Below are positions 42,533 through 54,076 of a stretch of DNA of 64,000 nt, piece by piece. The stretch lies in contig KV918767.1 of the NCBI GenBank assembly GCA_002049455.2, positions 242,256 to 306,255 on the forward strand. Direction: 5' to 3'. The stretch comes from Porphyra umbilicalis (taxonomy: Eukaryota; Rhodophyta; Bangiophyceae; Bangiales; Bangiaceae). How positions within the stretch are numbered: the stretch's first letter is position 1; each line of letters begins with the position of its first letter. Made by a program: the position numbers and the translations under genes. The notes beneath the pieces are model-generated. The model was not told the DNA's origin and did not search any database. It was given only the letters and a program-made list of their open reading frames with translations.

Positions 42533-44994
42533 CGGGCGGTGCCCGTGGCGGCGAAGGCGGCGATGGCGACGACGACGCGGACGTGGCGACCCACAAATTT
42601 GGGTGGCACATGTGCCTCCACCGGCTGGTACAGCCGTCGCCGTCGCAGGGTGGCTCGTCTGGGCCGGTCCGCGACGACCCGCCCAACGTAGCTGCGGGGC
42701 AGTGCAGCCCCGCCGATTTTGACTTGACCATCGCCCTGAGCCGCCCGCTGACGTGGGACTTTGCGCGCAACGAGTGGCGGTGGCCAAAGAGCTGGCGCTT
42801 CCCTGATGTGGTTGTGCGCGCCAGCCGCGCTCCGTCAGACGTGGACATTGACGCCTATCTGACTGTTGTTACGGAGGGCGCCGAGGCCGGCACCCTCCTC
42901 GACGTCGGCATCACCGCCTCGGATGGCTCGTCGTCGTCGGTGCAAAACGCGCGGTTGTCGCGGTCGGGCGAGTGCCGCTTCTCCCGCCTGCGGCTTGCGA
43001 CGACCGGCTCGGCGCACGGGGGACAGCGTTTCCAGCTCTTCCTGCGCCTGTCGCGCGCCGACAACCCATCGATCGTACTAACAACCGTGCTGTGCACGCC
43101 CTTTTCGGCGTACAGTCGCAAAAACTCGGACCGGAAGCGGCGGTGGAACCACGCGTCGTCGTCGCGGGAGGAGCCGGGCGCCGTCTCATTTGCTCCCTTT
43201 GAGCCTGACGTCTTTGACCGCCCCTTTGTGCGCAAGGTCACGTCTGCCCAGCAGGGCACCGTCGAGGAAGTTGTTGACAATTCGGTGACTGGGCTGCTGC
43301 GCTACTTTCGGGCGCCCAACATCCGTAACAAGAGCCGCCACCCGGTGTTTTTGGCCGTCCGCTTTGACCGCGTCGTCGACCTCTACTGCAACGCGGAGGC
43401 GTACCCGGCTGACGACGACGCGGCCGTGCGGGCGTTCATCGCTGCGTGCGGCACCCAGTTTGCCGAGCCCCCGCCGACAACCACGGAGACGTCGGCAGCG
43501 GGGGCAGCGGGAGAGGCCACCCCGTGGATGCTGACGCTCATACCCGGCGCTGGCAATGACGGGCGGGACGCGGACGAGGACCCGGCAGGGGGTGAGGCAA
43601 ATGCACAGCGCCTCTTTGAGCTGCTCAGCAACGTCAAGGCGCCGCTAGTCAGCTGCGCCGCCTCCCCCGCTCATTTGCCACCGGGCTTCCGGCGGTGGCG
43701 TGACACTGCCCGCCTCCGCAGCGTGTACACGTCCATGTACGCGGCGGGCGCGGCTCTGTCGGCGACTAAGAAGCGTCGGCGGGCGGGCAACTACAGTTTC
43801 CGGGTCGAGTCCTCCCTGCAGGCGATCAAGGCGGAGGAGGTGCCAGCAACCGGATCCCCGCCCGCCCGGGGGGCTGCAGCGACTGGCGACAAGACCGGGG
43901 TGGGGGTGGCGGGCGGCTCTTCGGGAGGGAGCGCGTCTGGGGTGGCAGCGGTCCCGCCAGTGACTGGCTCGCCACCTGGGGTAGCGGCGGCGACAGCGGC
44001 GGTGGCGGCAGTGGCAGCCGCCGCCGCTGTCCATGCGTCATCGGCTCCGGCGCCGCAGCGGCCCGTTGAAGGTCTCCCGGCCGGGCGGCCGTCGGTGGGT
44101 GGCCCCGCCGCCGTCGCTGACGCGTCGGCCACCGACCCGCGGGGGGCGGCGCCGCCGTTAGCGAGTGCTGCCACCTACACACATCCGCCCGAGCCACCCG
44201 TCGAGCTCCCCCGTGCCGACGCCCACGGTACGCTGCCCCCCCCGCCCGGCCATAGTCTTCCCCCTGCGTCGCTAGCGCCGGACATCAAGGCCCCTTTGCC
44301 TCGCGCGGAGGAGCCATTACCCCCTGGCCACCCGTCATCGTCGCTGCTCGCCGATCAACGGCGGCCTGCCGGTGGCGGTGAGGCGTGGAACTCTGGCGAG
44401 CCCGCCAGTGGGGGCGACGCGCCGCCGCCTGCGCCACGGCCCGCGTTTGGTACGCCCCCTCCGTACGGGACGGGTAGCGGCCGGAAAGTGGCTGACACCC
44501 TCGTCGCCCACGTGCGGGAGCTCCACAAGCAGCAACGCGTGTCACTACAGCGCCTCCAATCCGACGCGTTTGTGGCGGTTGCCGACGGGGACGGCGCGGT
44601 CAACATGCGCAACTCGTTTGTGTCTGTGCGCGAGGCGTTGCTGCTGCACGCAACCGTGTCTGGGCTCCTCTTTGGGGTGCTCGGCGATCGTGTGGCTGGG
44701 GTGGCGGAGAGCTACGAGTTTGACCTGGCGGCGCAACTCCACATGGTCCGCTCTCTGGACGCAACGCTGACCACTGAAGACATCACGTCGGTGTTTATGG
44801 CCGTCAACAAACTCGTCGCCCTCGTCACGGCGCATCTGGACAAGGTGGCGGTGCACCTGCTGCCCAAGTTTGAGGTGTGCTTCTCTGACGAGGAGCTGAC
44901 GCCGCTCCTCCACCGCATCCGCTCGTCGGGGCAGGCTGCGGAGGGGTTTGCGGAGCGCCTGCGCTCCCTGGGCGGCACGTTGGGGCGGCCATGA
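42085..44994 (+). CDS. Hypothetical protein with a beta-rich, possibly DNA-binding domain
   Basis: One frame of 969 residues starts at the ATG at 42085 in a strong GCCACCATG context. After a Gly/Asp-rich region, residues about 200-360 look like a beta-sandwich: DFDLTIALSRPLTWDFARNE, then FPDVVVRASRAPSDVDIDAY, then RFQLFLRLSRADNPSIVLTT, ending in a basic loop PFSAYSRKNSDRKRRW. This order, with a basic stretch after the last strands, recalls the Ig-fold transcription factors (Rel/CSL or CudA-like groups), but no diagnostic signature is present. Residues about 360-560 continue as globular sequence, 600-800 are Ala/Pro/Gly-rich, and 800-969 are predicted helical (HVRELHKQQRVSLQRLQSDA). The domain reading is inference. 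Confidence 0.6.
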
Positions 44995-45498
44995 GCCGCG
45001 GCGGGGGCGGCGGTGGGGGAGGAAGGACATTTTTTGCTTTTGATGTTGAGGCGGTGGACGACGGAGCGAACCGCGCCAGACGTTGCACGACAGCCTTTGG
45101 GGCGGGAGGCGGCGGTGGCGGGTGGAGGGTGCCCCGTCCTCTGTGTGTGTAGGAGGGGTGGCACCTACCCTCGGATTTGTCGCGTTGCCGAGGCGAGGAC
45201 GGCCGCGTGGTCGGCGCGCGTTTTAGGGATGCGGTCGGCGGGGCGGGGTGGAGTGACGCCAAACACAGGAAGGCATCTGTGATGGATGCGGGCCGCCACC
45301 GAGCCGCGACCGACCGGGCACGCTGCTGGGCCCCGGTTGCGGCTTCCATGTATCGTACAACTAGTTGCGGGCTGCGCCGGGCGCCAGCAGCCACTGCAAA
45401 GAAACCGAGGTGGGGCCGCAGCACAGACCACGGCGATGGATGGATGTGCGCACGCAACCAAGACAAAACCGCCTCACCCCGACTGACGGCCACGCCCC
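44995..45498. other. Convergent intergenic region
   Basis: This is the space between the 3' end of the plus-strand gene at 44994 and the proposed stop of the minus-strand gene at 45499. No gene is supported. 3' processing signals are expected but none is distinctive. Confidence 0.5.
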
Positions 45499-48400
45499 TC
45501 ACCCACACTGGTCCACGCACTGCACGGCCGTGACGACGCGGTCTTGGAGCTCACACCCAAACTCGCGCGCGTCCGCGTCGTCCCCCCCCCCACCCGCCAC
45601 CAGCGCCCGACGACCGCCGGCCGCACCCGACACAGCGACGGCCCGAGGCAGTCGCACACCCACTTGTCGTCGCACGGGGCGCGCGTGCACCGCGGCGACC
45701 CGCCGGGTGCGGCGGCGCCCCCGACCGGCCGCACGCACACGGGGTGCGGCACGTCGGGGGCGGCCACCGCCGACCGCCGCGCGCACGAACACCGCGCCTT
45801 GTCATAGTGGCACGGCGCGCTCGCGGGGCGGTCCACGACGGGCAGGCCCGGGGGGGGGGGGCGAGCAGCGGCGGCGACGGGTCCGCGTCCGACGCCCCGT
45901 CGGCCGCCCCGTCGTCGGCCGCACCGTCCACGGCCAACCGCACCGACGGGGGCGCGAGGGCGGGGGGGGCGCCGCCGCCGCGGCGGCGGCCGCGTCGGCG
46001 CCACGGACCGCCGCCGCCCCGGCGGGGCGGTGCCACGTGATGGGCGGCGGCGGCGCGTGCCGCCGCGGCGCCGCGGGGACGGCGGCCGACGGCGGCGGCA
46101 GCGGCAGCGCCGGCGGGGGTGCCCCCTCGACAAACACCACCGCCGCGTCGACGGCCGCCGCCGCGCCGCCGGGCGGCGGCGCCGACGCGGCGCTCCCCGC
46201 CGCGGCCGCCAACCACAGGTCGGCCGCGGGGGTGGGCGGCGCGGCTGCGCCGCCGCCGCCGCCGCTGCCAGCGTCGCCCCCCCCCCCCCCGCCGGCCGCG
46301 GCGCCGGCCGCGGCGGCGCGGCGCCGCGCGGCCGCCACACCACCCCGTCGGCGTCAAAGAGGAAGATGCGGCTGGCGGGCGGCGGCGCGTCGTCGTCGCC
46401 GCCGCCGCCGCGAGCCGCCGCGGGCGTGCCGTCGGCCGCCGCCGCCGGCGGCGCGGCCGCCCCAGCCCCACGCGCGGCGGCGGGCGTGCCGTCGGCCGAC
46501 CGGCGGCGGCGCGTGGCGGCGGCGACCGCCGGTGCGTGCACGGCGGCGGCCGCGCCGACCGCGTCCGCGTCGGCGGCCGCCGCCGGTGGGGCACCGGCGG
46601 CGGGGGCGGAGGCGGCAGCGGGCGCCGCCGGCGCGTCGGCCGACGCGTCGGCCGCCGCCGCCGCGTTGGCCGGCCGCGCGCCATCACCAAACGCCACGGG
46701 CGGGGGCGTCGGTCGCGCCGCCGGCGGGGCGGACCCGACCGGCGCAACGGCGGCGGCGGGGGCCACCTGCGCCCCGTCGTCAGACGCCCCGCCCGCGTCA
46801 GCGGGTCCGCCTGCCGCGCGGCCGTCGGCGGCACGGGCGCCGCCGCCGGCCGCGCGTGGGGGCGGCGCCGGCGGCGGCGGCGCCGACACGGTCGGCGCGG
46901 GGGAGGGCGCGGCCGCGGGCGCCGGCGGAGCGACGTCGACCCACACCACCCCCGCCTCGGCACCGGCGTCTACTGGGGCGGGCGCGACGGCGTGGGGGGC
47001 CTCGGCCCCCGGTGGGGACGTGCCGACCGCCCGTGCCGACGCGTCGGCGGCCGCTGCTGACGGCTCGCCGGCGCGTGCCGACGTCTGGACGGCCGCCGCC
47101 AACGCGTCGACGGCCGGCGCCGACGCGTCGACTGGCACGGCAGCCGGCGCAGCCGCCACGCGGGCACCACCAGACGCGTCGTCCGCCCCGGCACGACCGC
47201 CCGTCGGTGGGTCCCGCACAGCCGCGGCCGTATCACCCACCACCCGCCCTGGCGTGAGACGCGCCCGCGGCGCCGTCGGCGGAGCGCCCGCCACGCGGGC
47301 GGCAGACACCACAGCGCCGACCACGGCGGCCACGTCGGCGGGGGGCGTCCCCCCGGCGGCGGCCGCGTCGCGGACGCCGCCGCCGCCACGGGCGACCGTA
47401 TCATGGGGGACCGCCGACAGCGTGGCCGCGCGGCGCCGCCGCCGCGCCGCGCGACGGCGGCGGCGGAGGCGGAGGCGGTGCTTCCGACGCTGCCGCCGCC
47501 GCCGCGCGGCGGCGGCCGCCGACGGCCGGCGCGGCGCCGCGCGGGCGGTGGGGGCGGCGCGGCCGCGCGCCCCGCCCGCGGGCGCGCTCCACGCCCGCCC
47601 CGCCGCGGCGGCGGCAGGCGGGCGGGCGGCGGCGGGCGGCGGCCACGCGCGCGCGGGTGCCGGCACGACGCCCCCGCCGAGCGAGTCGGGGACGGCCGCC
47701 GCGTGCGGCGGGGCGGAACTGCCGCCTCCACGCGTAGGGGGCGGCCCGCCGTGGCCGCCGTCCGCGCCGGGCGGGGCGCCGCCGGAGCACGGGTGCGACG
47801 CGGCGTCCGCCGCGGCTGCGTCGGTGGCGGCGGTCGTCGCTGCCGGGGGTGGGGGGGGCCCCCCGACGGCGGGGTCCGCCGCCCGCGCGGGCGGGTCCGC
47901 CGCGGCGGGTCGTCCCTCCCACGGCCCGGCAGGCGCGGTCTCGCCCGCCGTCGCCCGCGCGTCGGCGGTGGCCGTGGCGCCACCGTCATCACGGGGCACG
48001 ATCGCCACCGATGCGGGCGCCGCCACGCCCTGCCGAGGGGTGCCCGCGGCGGCGGCGGCGGCAGCGGCAGCGGCCGCCGCCCGACGCGCCTCTGCCGCCC
48101 CCACCGCCGCCGCAATCTCCTCCGTCGCCACCGCGAGTTGCGGCTCGAGGCCGTCCGCCTGCTCCCCGTCGGCGGCGTGGATGAGGATGTCCGAGTCCGG
48201 CTCGGGGCCGAGCGCGACGGCGCTGCGGGCGACGGTCGGCGTGTCGGCGCGCGCCTCGTCCTCGGCACCAGCAGCCGCGAGCGTGACGCCCGCCTTGCGG
48301 TCTGTCGCTTTTCCTGCCGTCGTACTCGCCGTCTCCTTGTCGGCCGTCTTCTTGTTGGCCACCTGACTCGCCGTCTCCTTTCGGGCCGCCCCTACCGCCT

Positions 48401-49923
48401 CCATCCTCGCCACAGGCGCAGCAGTAGAGCCGGCGGCAGCACGCCCAGGCGCCTCCCCATCGGCCCCCACGCCCCTCCCCAGGTGCGGCGCCCTCCCCCC
48501 GCGGCCACGCCGCGCGCCGGCCACCACCCCCACGTCGTCCGCAAGGGCCGACTCCCCAGCCACCGCCGCCGCCTCCCCCACCGGCGTCGGCGTCGGCGTC
48601 GGCGACGCGTACGGCGCGTCAATGCCCGGGTGCCAGTGCTCCCCCCCGTGCCGCAGTCGCGCGTCGGCCACCGTCCCCGCGTCGGGCGCCACGACCGTCA
48701 CTGGCGGCGTCGGCGCGGCGGCGGCGGCGACCGCCGCGCGCGCCCGCTCGCGGCCGATGCGGCGGAGGAGGTCGAGCTTGGCCGCCACCGACGCCGCGCC
48801 CGCGGCGGGTGTGGTGCTGGCGGTGGCGGCAGCGACGCGGATGGTGGGGAGGGAGGAGGGAAGGTCCCCACCAGAGGGAGCCACCAGGTCCTCGTCCTCA
48901 ACGGGGACGTCGGTGGGGGTCGCCGCCTCCTCGTCCGCCGCCACCCGCGCCGCCACAGCGTCCGCGTCGGGGGTGGAGGCGTCTGCGTCGGGGGCGAAGG
49001 CGTCTGCGTCGGGGGTGGCAGCGTCCGCGTCGGCCGTGGCGGCGTTCACGTCGGCCGTGGCGGCGTTCACGTCGGCCGTGGCGGCGTTCACGTCGGCCGT
49101 GGCGGCACCGGCAAGCGTCGCGTTGGTTGCCGCCATCGTCTCCGAAAGACCCGCAGGGGCCACCTCTGGGGCACCGCCGGCGCTCGCGTCCGTCACCGCG
49201 AGCGCCTCGGCCGCCGCCTCGGCCGCCGCGGTCGGGGTCGCCGCAAAGGCGGCCGTCCCCGGCGCGTCCGCCCCGTCGGTGGGCGCCGCACCCACGTGCG
49301 CGTCGGGCACTGACGGCGCCACCAGCCCACTACCAGGCGAGCCCGCCGTCGCCCCCCCCCCCCAGCAGGGGGCCCCACCGGCGGGTCCTCCTCAAACTCC
49401 TCGGCCTCGTCCAACAGGGGCCCGCCTGCGTCGTCCGCACCGTCAACCCAGTCGGCCGGCTCGTCGCCCCCGTCCCCGTCCCCGTCGCCGCCGCCGTCCC
49501 CACCCCCGTCCCCGTCCCCGTCCCCGTCGTCGCGCGCCGCCGCCGCCGCGTCGGTGGCGGCCTCGGCGGCCTCAGCCGCCTCGGCCGCCTCGGCGGCGGC
49601 GGTCGCCACCTCCACCGCCGTCGCTTCGGCGGCAACGATGAGCGGGTCAAGGCCCCCGCCCGCGCCCGCCCCATAATCACCCCCATTCACGGGGTCGACG
49701 ACGCGCACGGGGGCGGCGCGTGGCGCCGTCGCCGCGCGGACGAGCGCGGGGGGGGGGGCGGCACCACGCGGCGGGCGACCACCGCCCCACCCGCCCCGCG
49801 CGCGCCAGACACCGCCGCCGCGTCGGCGGCCGGAAAGGGACACGGCCCGCCGCGCGCCAGGAGGGCGGCAAGCAGCGGCACGGCCGCGGCGGCGGTGGCC
49901 ACCGCGCGGCGGCGGCGCCCCAT
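45499..49923 (-). CDS. Predicted secreted Ala-rich protein with a Cys-rich tail
   Basis: The ATG at 49923 (GCCATGG context) gives MGRRRRAVATAAAAVPLLAA, a basic n-region followed by a hydrophobic core, read as a signal peptide. A short acidic region (VRVVDPVNGGDYGAGAGG, then Asp/Gly repeats) follows, then over 1000 residues rich in Ala, Thr, Asp and Pro, including a tandem ATADVN repeat near 49.05 kb. The C-terminus is Cys-rich (PCHYDKARCSCARR, CDDKWVCDCLGPSLCRV, then CELQDRVVTAVQCVDQC) ending at 45499. The sensible frame changes three times, each at a G/C run (about 49750, 49351-49362, 45583-45591) and each as if one base were missing. An extracellular-matrix or wall protein is a reasonable guess. 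No family is named. Confidence 0.45.
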
Positions 49924-51427
49924 GGCGCGCGGCGGGGGGGGTGCGTGCCGTCGCGCCCGCCGACCGACCGACCGGCCGCCGTTGCGGCGGGACGACGCTG
50001 CCGCACGGGGCGCCGTCGGCAGCGACGCGGACGGGCGGGGGGGGGGGGGGGGGGGGGGGGGGGACGGACGCGCCACCGAGCTCGCGGGGGCGGCGGGATT
50101 GATAGGCGCGCATCGGCGGGGGGGGGGGGCGACCGCCGGCGCTCCCAGTCGCCTCGTCTCGGCCAGAGCGGCGCGCGTCTTGTCCATGGGCGGGTGGCCC
50201 GGGGGGGGGGGTGGGGGGGGGGGGGGGGGGGGCGCCGCGCGCGCTGCCGCGAGCGGCGGCGCCGTGGGGTGGAGGCGCGCCCGAGTGCACCCCGCCGCGG
50301 CGCGCGCCGCCGCCAAACCGCGCCGCCGTCGCGGACCAGGCACTCTACGGTGGTGGCGCGTTTGCCGTCAGGCAGCGCGCGTCGCGCTGGGGCGGGGCGG
50401 CCATGGTCAATTGCAAGGGGCGGCCGCGTGGCGATGGAGGCGGCGGCGGCGGCGGCGGCGGGGGTGGCGGCGGCGGCGGCGGCGGCACGCCGCGCCGCGG
50501 CCGTGGCAACGCTGGCCACGCGACCACGTGCCGGCACGCTCCAAATTCGGGGTGGGGAGGCCGCGGCGGCGGCGGCGCCGTGGCGCCACTCCGCTTGCGT
50601 GGTGGCGGGGGGGGCGGCGGGGCGGGGCATCGCCCATCATAGGCAATGCCATGATGGCATTGCCTCTGCAGCGCACGCCGAGGCGCTCCGTCCGCCGCCG
50701 TGTCCCGCGCTGACCGGATCCGCCGCAGGCCAAGTGCCGCCTGCCTGCAAGGTCGCGCGGCCTTGACCATTGAATTCGAAGAGGGAGACCAAGTACGTCA
50801 AATCAAGTATCATGCGTTGGCCGACGATTGAGCACGGGATAGGGTCGAACCCAGAGCTCCGCGCTGCTGCACGAGAAAGATAGGCAGACGCACGCACAAC
50901 GGCTCGCCCACGCGCGTCCCGAGGTGGAACGACTCGACCCACGCACGGTGCGCGCGTATGGCGTCTCTCAAGAGTCGTTGTGAAAATCCAGATCCCCAGC
51001 CGTGGTTGGGACGGGCGGGCGGGCCACGACGTTTCATGGCGCCACCACCACGAAGTTGGCATGGCATCACGACAAGTGCTTTGGCTAGGAGGACACACGA
51101 TGGATCCTCCAGAGGACACAACGTTGCGGTTGATTGCACTGCTTTGTCCCACTCTTTCACCTCTATGGCGCTGCCGTACCGGCCTTCCGGCCAGCCATTG
51201 TTCTTTCTTTCAGACCGTGCTGCTCCAAAACATGGCAGGAGCTATGCACCACTGCTTTCCTGGCTCCTTCAAAGAACCAAACGACCACGTTGCAAGAAGG
51301 AACCGCCCAAGATTTATACACATGCAACGAAAGGGCAAGGAACTCTGTCGTCCCGCCAATTGCCAGTCTTCCCTCACTCATCCCGATTGGCGGGCACGCC
51401 CCCAACCGCCCGTAAAGTTGACATGGC
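49924..51427. other. Upstream GC-rich region with long G runs; no supported gene
   Basis: Runs of 27 G (50037-50063) and several of 9-17 G (50119-50129, 50199-50231) occur in the region upstream of the secreted-protein gene. Long open frames on both strands are Ala/Arg/Pro-rich and are not supported as separate genes. From 50.75 kb the DNA is more ordinary and empty up to the CDGSH gene. Confidence 0.4.
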
Positions 51428-52066
51428 CTAGTCGCGACCCATCGTCGCGGGCACGTTGGGCGTCGCCACCACCTCAATGGGGCCAATCTTGTCGCCCGTC
51501 TGCATGACCAACCCGAAGTAACCCGAAAGCCAGTAGCAAAGAAATGAGAGCGTACAAGGGAAGAATCAATAGCAAAGAGTGTCTGAGGCAGAGAGGACGA
51601 AAACGTCAGGCTCATACACCTCTCAGCCACAGGGCGGCTCGCCCAGAGCCGACACCAGCCCGTTCGGCGCCAGCTAATGTACGCGGGCAGGCGTCATGTA
51701 TCGCCACCCTCGCATCCAGCTCGCCCAGCCCGAACGCCAGCGCACAACACGGCTCGTCCAGTTTCTGCCCACTCTCACCCATGTTCTTGTTGTTTGCATC
51801 GCCCTAAAACGTACCTTCTTGTTGTACCCTGCGTGCGCCCCGTTGCAGATGGGGAAAGACGCGCTCTTGTAGCAGCGGCACAAGCCAATCTTGGCGCCCG
51901 TCACGAGCTCGTGCGTAGTCTTCTCCTCCTTCTCGCCGTCAGGGTTCATTGGCGGCGTCGACATGCGGAGCGCCGCAGGGCGAGCAGCCGCCGGCCGGCG
52001 GGTCGACAAGGCCGACCCGGCGGATGGCCGGAGCGCCAGGGGCGCAGCTGCGCTGACAAAAGCCAT
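51428..52066 (-). CDS. Plastid-type CDGSH iron-sulfur domain protein 1, two exons
   Basis: Exon 1 is 52066-51815 and exon 2 is 51499-51428. AAG|GTACG and ATGCAG|ACG join in phase 0, giving 107 residues. The first 40 or so residues are Ala/Arg/Ser-rich without acids, like a plastid transit peptide. The motif CRCYKSASFPICNGAH carries the three Cys and one His (C63, C65, C74, H78) that bind a 2Fe-2S cluster in NEET-type proteins; the usual Asp of CDGSH is Asn. The tail TGDKIGPIEVVATPNV matches its neighbour. It probably acts in plastid iron-sulfur or redox handling. It is divergent to the second copy, 1.16 kb away. Confidence 0.9.
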
Positions 52067-53223
52067 TGTAGATGGGAGAGGGGAGGGGGGGCGGTGGTAA
52101 GGAAGCGAGGGGCAAAGGGAGAAGAAGATGGCGAGAGATGGGATAATAAGGGAGCACAGCGGGCAATGACAGAGGCGTCTGGCGGGTCGACGGGCCGCGA
52201 GAGATGTGGCTTAAAAAGAAACGGGGCGGGGTGATGCAGAGGCGGGCGGTGCACGAGTGGCATCAACTGGGAATGCTCACGGAGCTAGCATCGCAAATGG
52301 AATAGAACTGGGTGCAACCAGTCGGGGCCTACGCAAGAGGCGCTCGTTGCGCCCCGTTTTAGAACCGCCCCCCACAGACCGTGTAAAAACAGCGCACCAA
52401 AGCCGGCTTTTGCACCCGTAAATCACTCGCGCACCCAGCTGGAGGCCGCCGCCTACTGGCGTCCCCAGGCCCCTGGCAGTGGGTGAGCTCACGCCTGCAG
52501 GAGGGGGGGTCCCCGTGGCATCGTTGCTGACCCCCACCAACGCGGTCGCGTGAGGCGGCGCCAAGATGGCTCCACAACACTGGCCGGCGATTCGGCACCG
52601 CCAGCCAGTGTTCTGGGGCCATCTTGGCGCCGCAGATTGAGTGGATCTCGACCCGGCCACCGGCGGCGGATCAGGCTGGTTTCCTCGTATCTGGATCAAA
52701 CCATAACAGCCAATCCATGGCTTCGCTGAGGACAGCATTGGTTCTTTTTTATCCTCACCAACGCTGATTGCAGCACAACCCAAGAGAATGTGATTTTTGG
52801 CGGGTACTGAGTGCCGTCAGCAAGGGTCCTTTTGCAGCTCGTCTGTAGGTGCAGAGTCCTCTTGGGGCCCCCAGTCGATGCATCTCTCTGGGCCCCTCTG
52901 AGAAGCATCGTTTTGCTTGGGTCGAACACGGGCCTGGTCCGATCAATCCTCGAGTGGCGCACACACATTTCCTTTTTTGCAGCTGGCGCCGGCTTTGATT
53001 GCACGCAGGCACCACATGCAGCGGGCTCCCATTTAACACCATCGCCAGTCCTCTCCTTGCCACCGGCGCTCGTGCCAGACACAGTCGGGTCGTTGCTTCC
53101 CCGGTACGCGCTTGTCGTTCCCTGGTTTGCTCCTTCCCCGACCCGTTCCGTCTGCACCAACCCTATCGGCACCACAAGCTGCTTCCCCTCTTCCGGCTTC
53201 CCTTCATCACCACCGACAACAGC
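52067..53223. promoter_or_regulatory. Shared upstream region of the divergent CDGSH pair
   Basis: The two CDGSH genes are transcribed away from this 1157-base region, so it should contain both promoters. No TATA box is clear. It holds the 32-bp foldback at 52556-52632. No other gene is supported in it. Confidence 0.5.
52556..52632. repeat. 32-bp foldback between the CDGSH genes
   Basis: Arms 52556-52587 and 52601-52632 are inverted copies with three mismatches around a 13-base loop. The arms begin CGGCGCCAAGATGGC. It could be a tiny foldback element or a structured regulatory site. No flanking duplication was identified. Confidence 0.8.
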
Positions 53224-53553
53224 ATGGCCTTCCTGCCGACGCCCTCGTGTCTGACCCGGGCAAAGCCCAGCCAGCGCTTGGCAGTGAGCGGCCGCCGGCC
53301 GGCCGCCGCTGTGACGACTCGGGCCGTGGCGCCAATGCGCATGGCCGATGTGTACAACGACGGCTCGATGAGCGAGAAGGACAAGAAGTCGATTCTCCAC
53401 AACAGCAAGGAGGGCGACAAGGGCGTCGTACTCTGCCGCTGCTGGAAGAGCGAGACCTTCCCGCTGTGCTCGGGCGCGCACAAGAAGCACAACGAGGAGT
53501 GTGGTGACAAGGTCGGACCGGTCATTGTTAAGGTCGTCAGCGCCGTCGAGTAG
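53224..53553 (+). CDS. Plastid-type CDGSH iron-sulfur domain protein 2
   Basis: This is an intronless gene of 109 residues starting at MAFLPTPSCLTRAKPSQRLA; the longer upstream frame has no leader-like character. The first 40 residues are basic and Ser/Ala-rich, as in a plastid transit peptide. The cluster motif is CRCWKSETFPLCSGAH (C71, C73, C82, H86), with Ser in place of the CDGSH Asp. The tail CGDKVGPVIVKVVS aligns with the end of the first copy, so the two are paralogues. One copy has an intron at the boundary before this tail and the other does not. The expected role is 2Fe-2S binding in the plastid. Confidence 0.9.
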   Translation: MAFLPTPSCLTRAKPSQRLAVSGRRPAAAVTTRAVAPMRMADVYNDGSMSEKDKKSILHNSKEGDKGVVLCRCWKSETFPLCSGAHKKHNEECGDKVGPVIVKVVSAVE

Positions 53554-54076
53554 GTGCGAAGCGCGCGAGGCCGCCGCTCGAAACGTGGGGGGCTCTGCAG
53601 CGCCTCATGGGGAGTGAGCGTCGCGTGTTGGTGAGTGTGAACGTGTATAGCGGGTTTGGGGTGACGAACTGCGGTGATGGACTGCAGGATGAGTGAACGG
53701 CAGTGCAACAAAAAGCAATGTATGGGTCTTCTCGTAACGTACGCTCGCGAACTCGAGTAGACAAAAAACGAATGGAACACACGGTAGCGCAATGCGGCGC
53801 TAGGGCCGCTGCCTGACGGCAATAGCAGCCAAACGAAAGCCACTGGCGACGGCAGCACGCGGGACTGATGTGCTTGAGGTAACAAAGAGAGCGAGGCACC
53901 TCCTCCACGCGACCGGTATCCAGTTCGCAGAAGGCAAAACGTGTTCTGTACAAAAGTGACACCCGACCAAAAACGCACAATGCCCAGCAGCGATCAAGAT
54001 ATACACCGACGGGAAACAGACCGCAGGACGCGAGACAAAAAAAGCAGAAAAAAACAATCCCATCACACGGAAAATT

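Noticed and set aside
46030-49641. Plus-strand frames of 340-780 codons
   Set aside because: They are antisense to the predicted secreted protein and consist of Ala/Gly/Arg repeats from CpG-rich DNA.
50820-50860. tRNA B-box-like GGGTCGAACCC
   Set aside because: No A box or cloverleaf could be folded around it; no tRNA gene was found in the window.
52999-53223. Upstream in-frame extension of the second CDGSH protein
   Set aside because: The extension is not leader-like, and the ATG at 53224 directly precedes a typical transit-peptide sequence matching the paralogue's MAF start.
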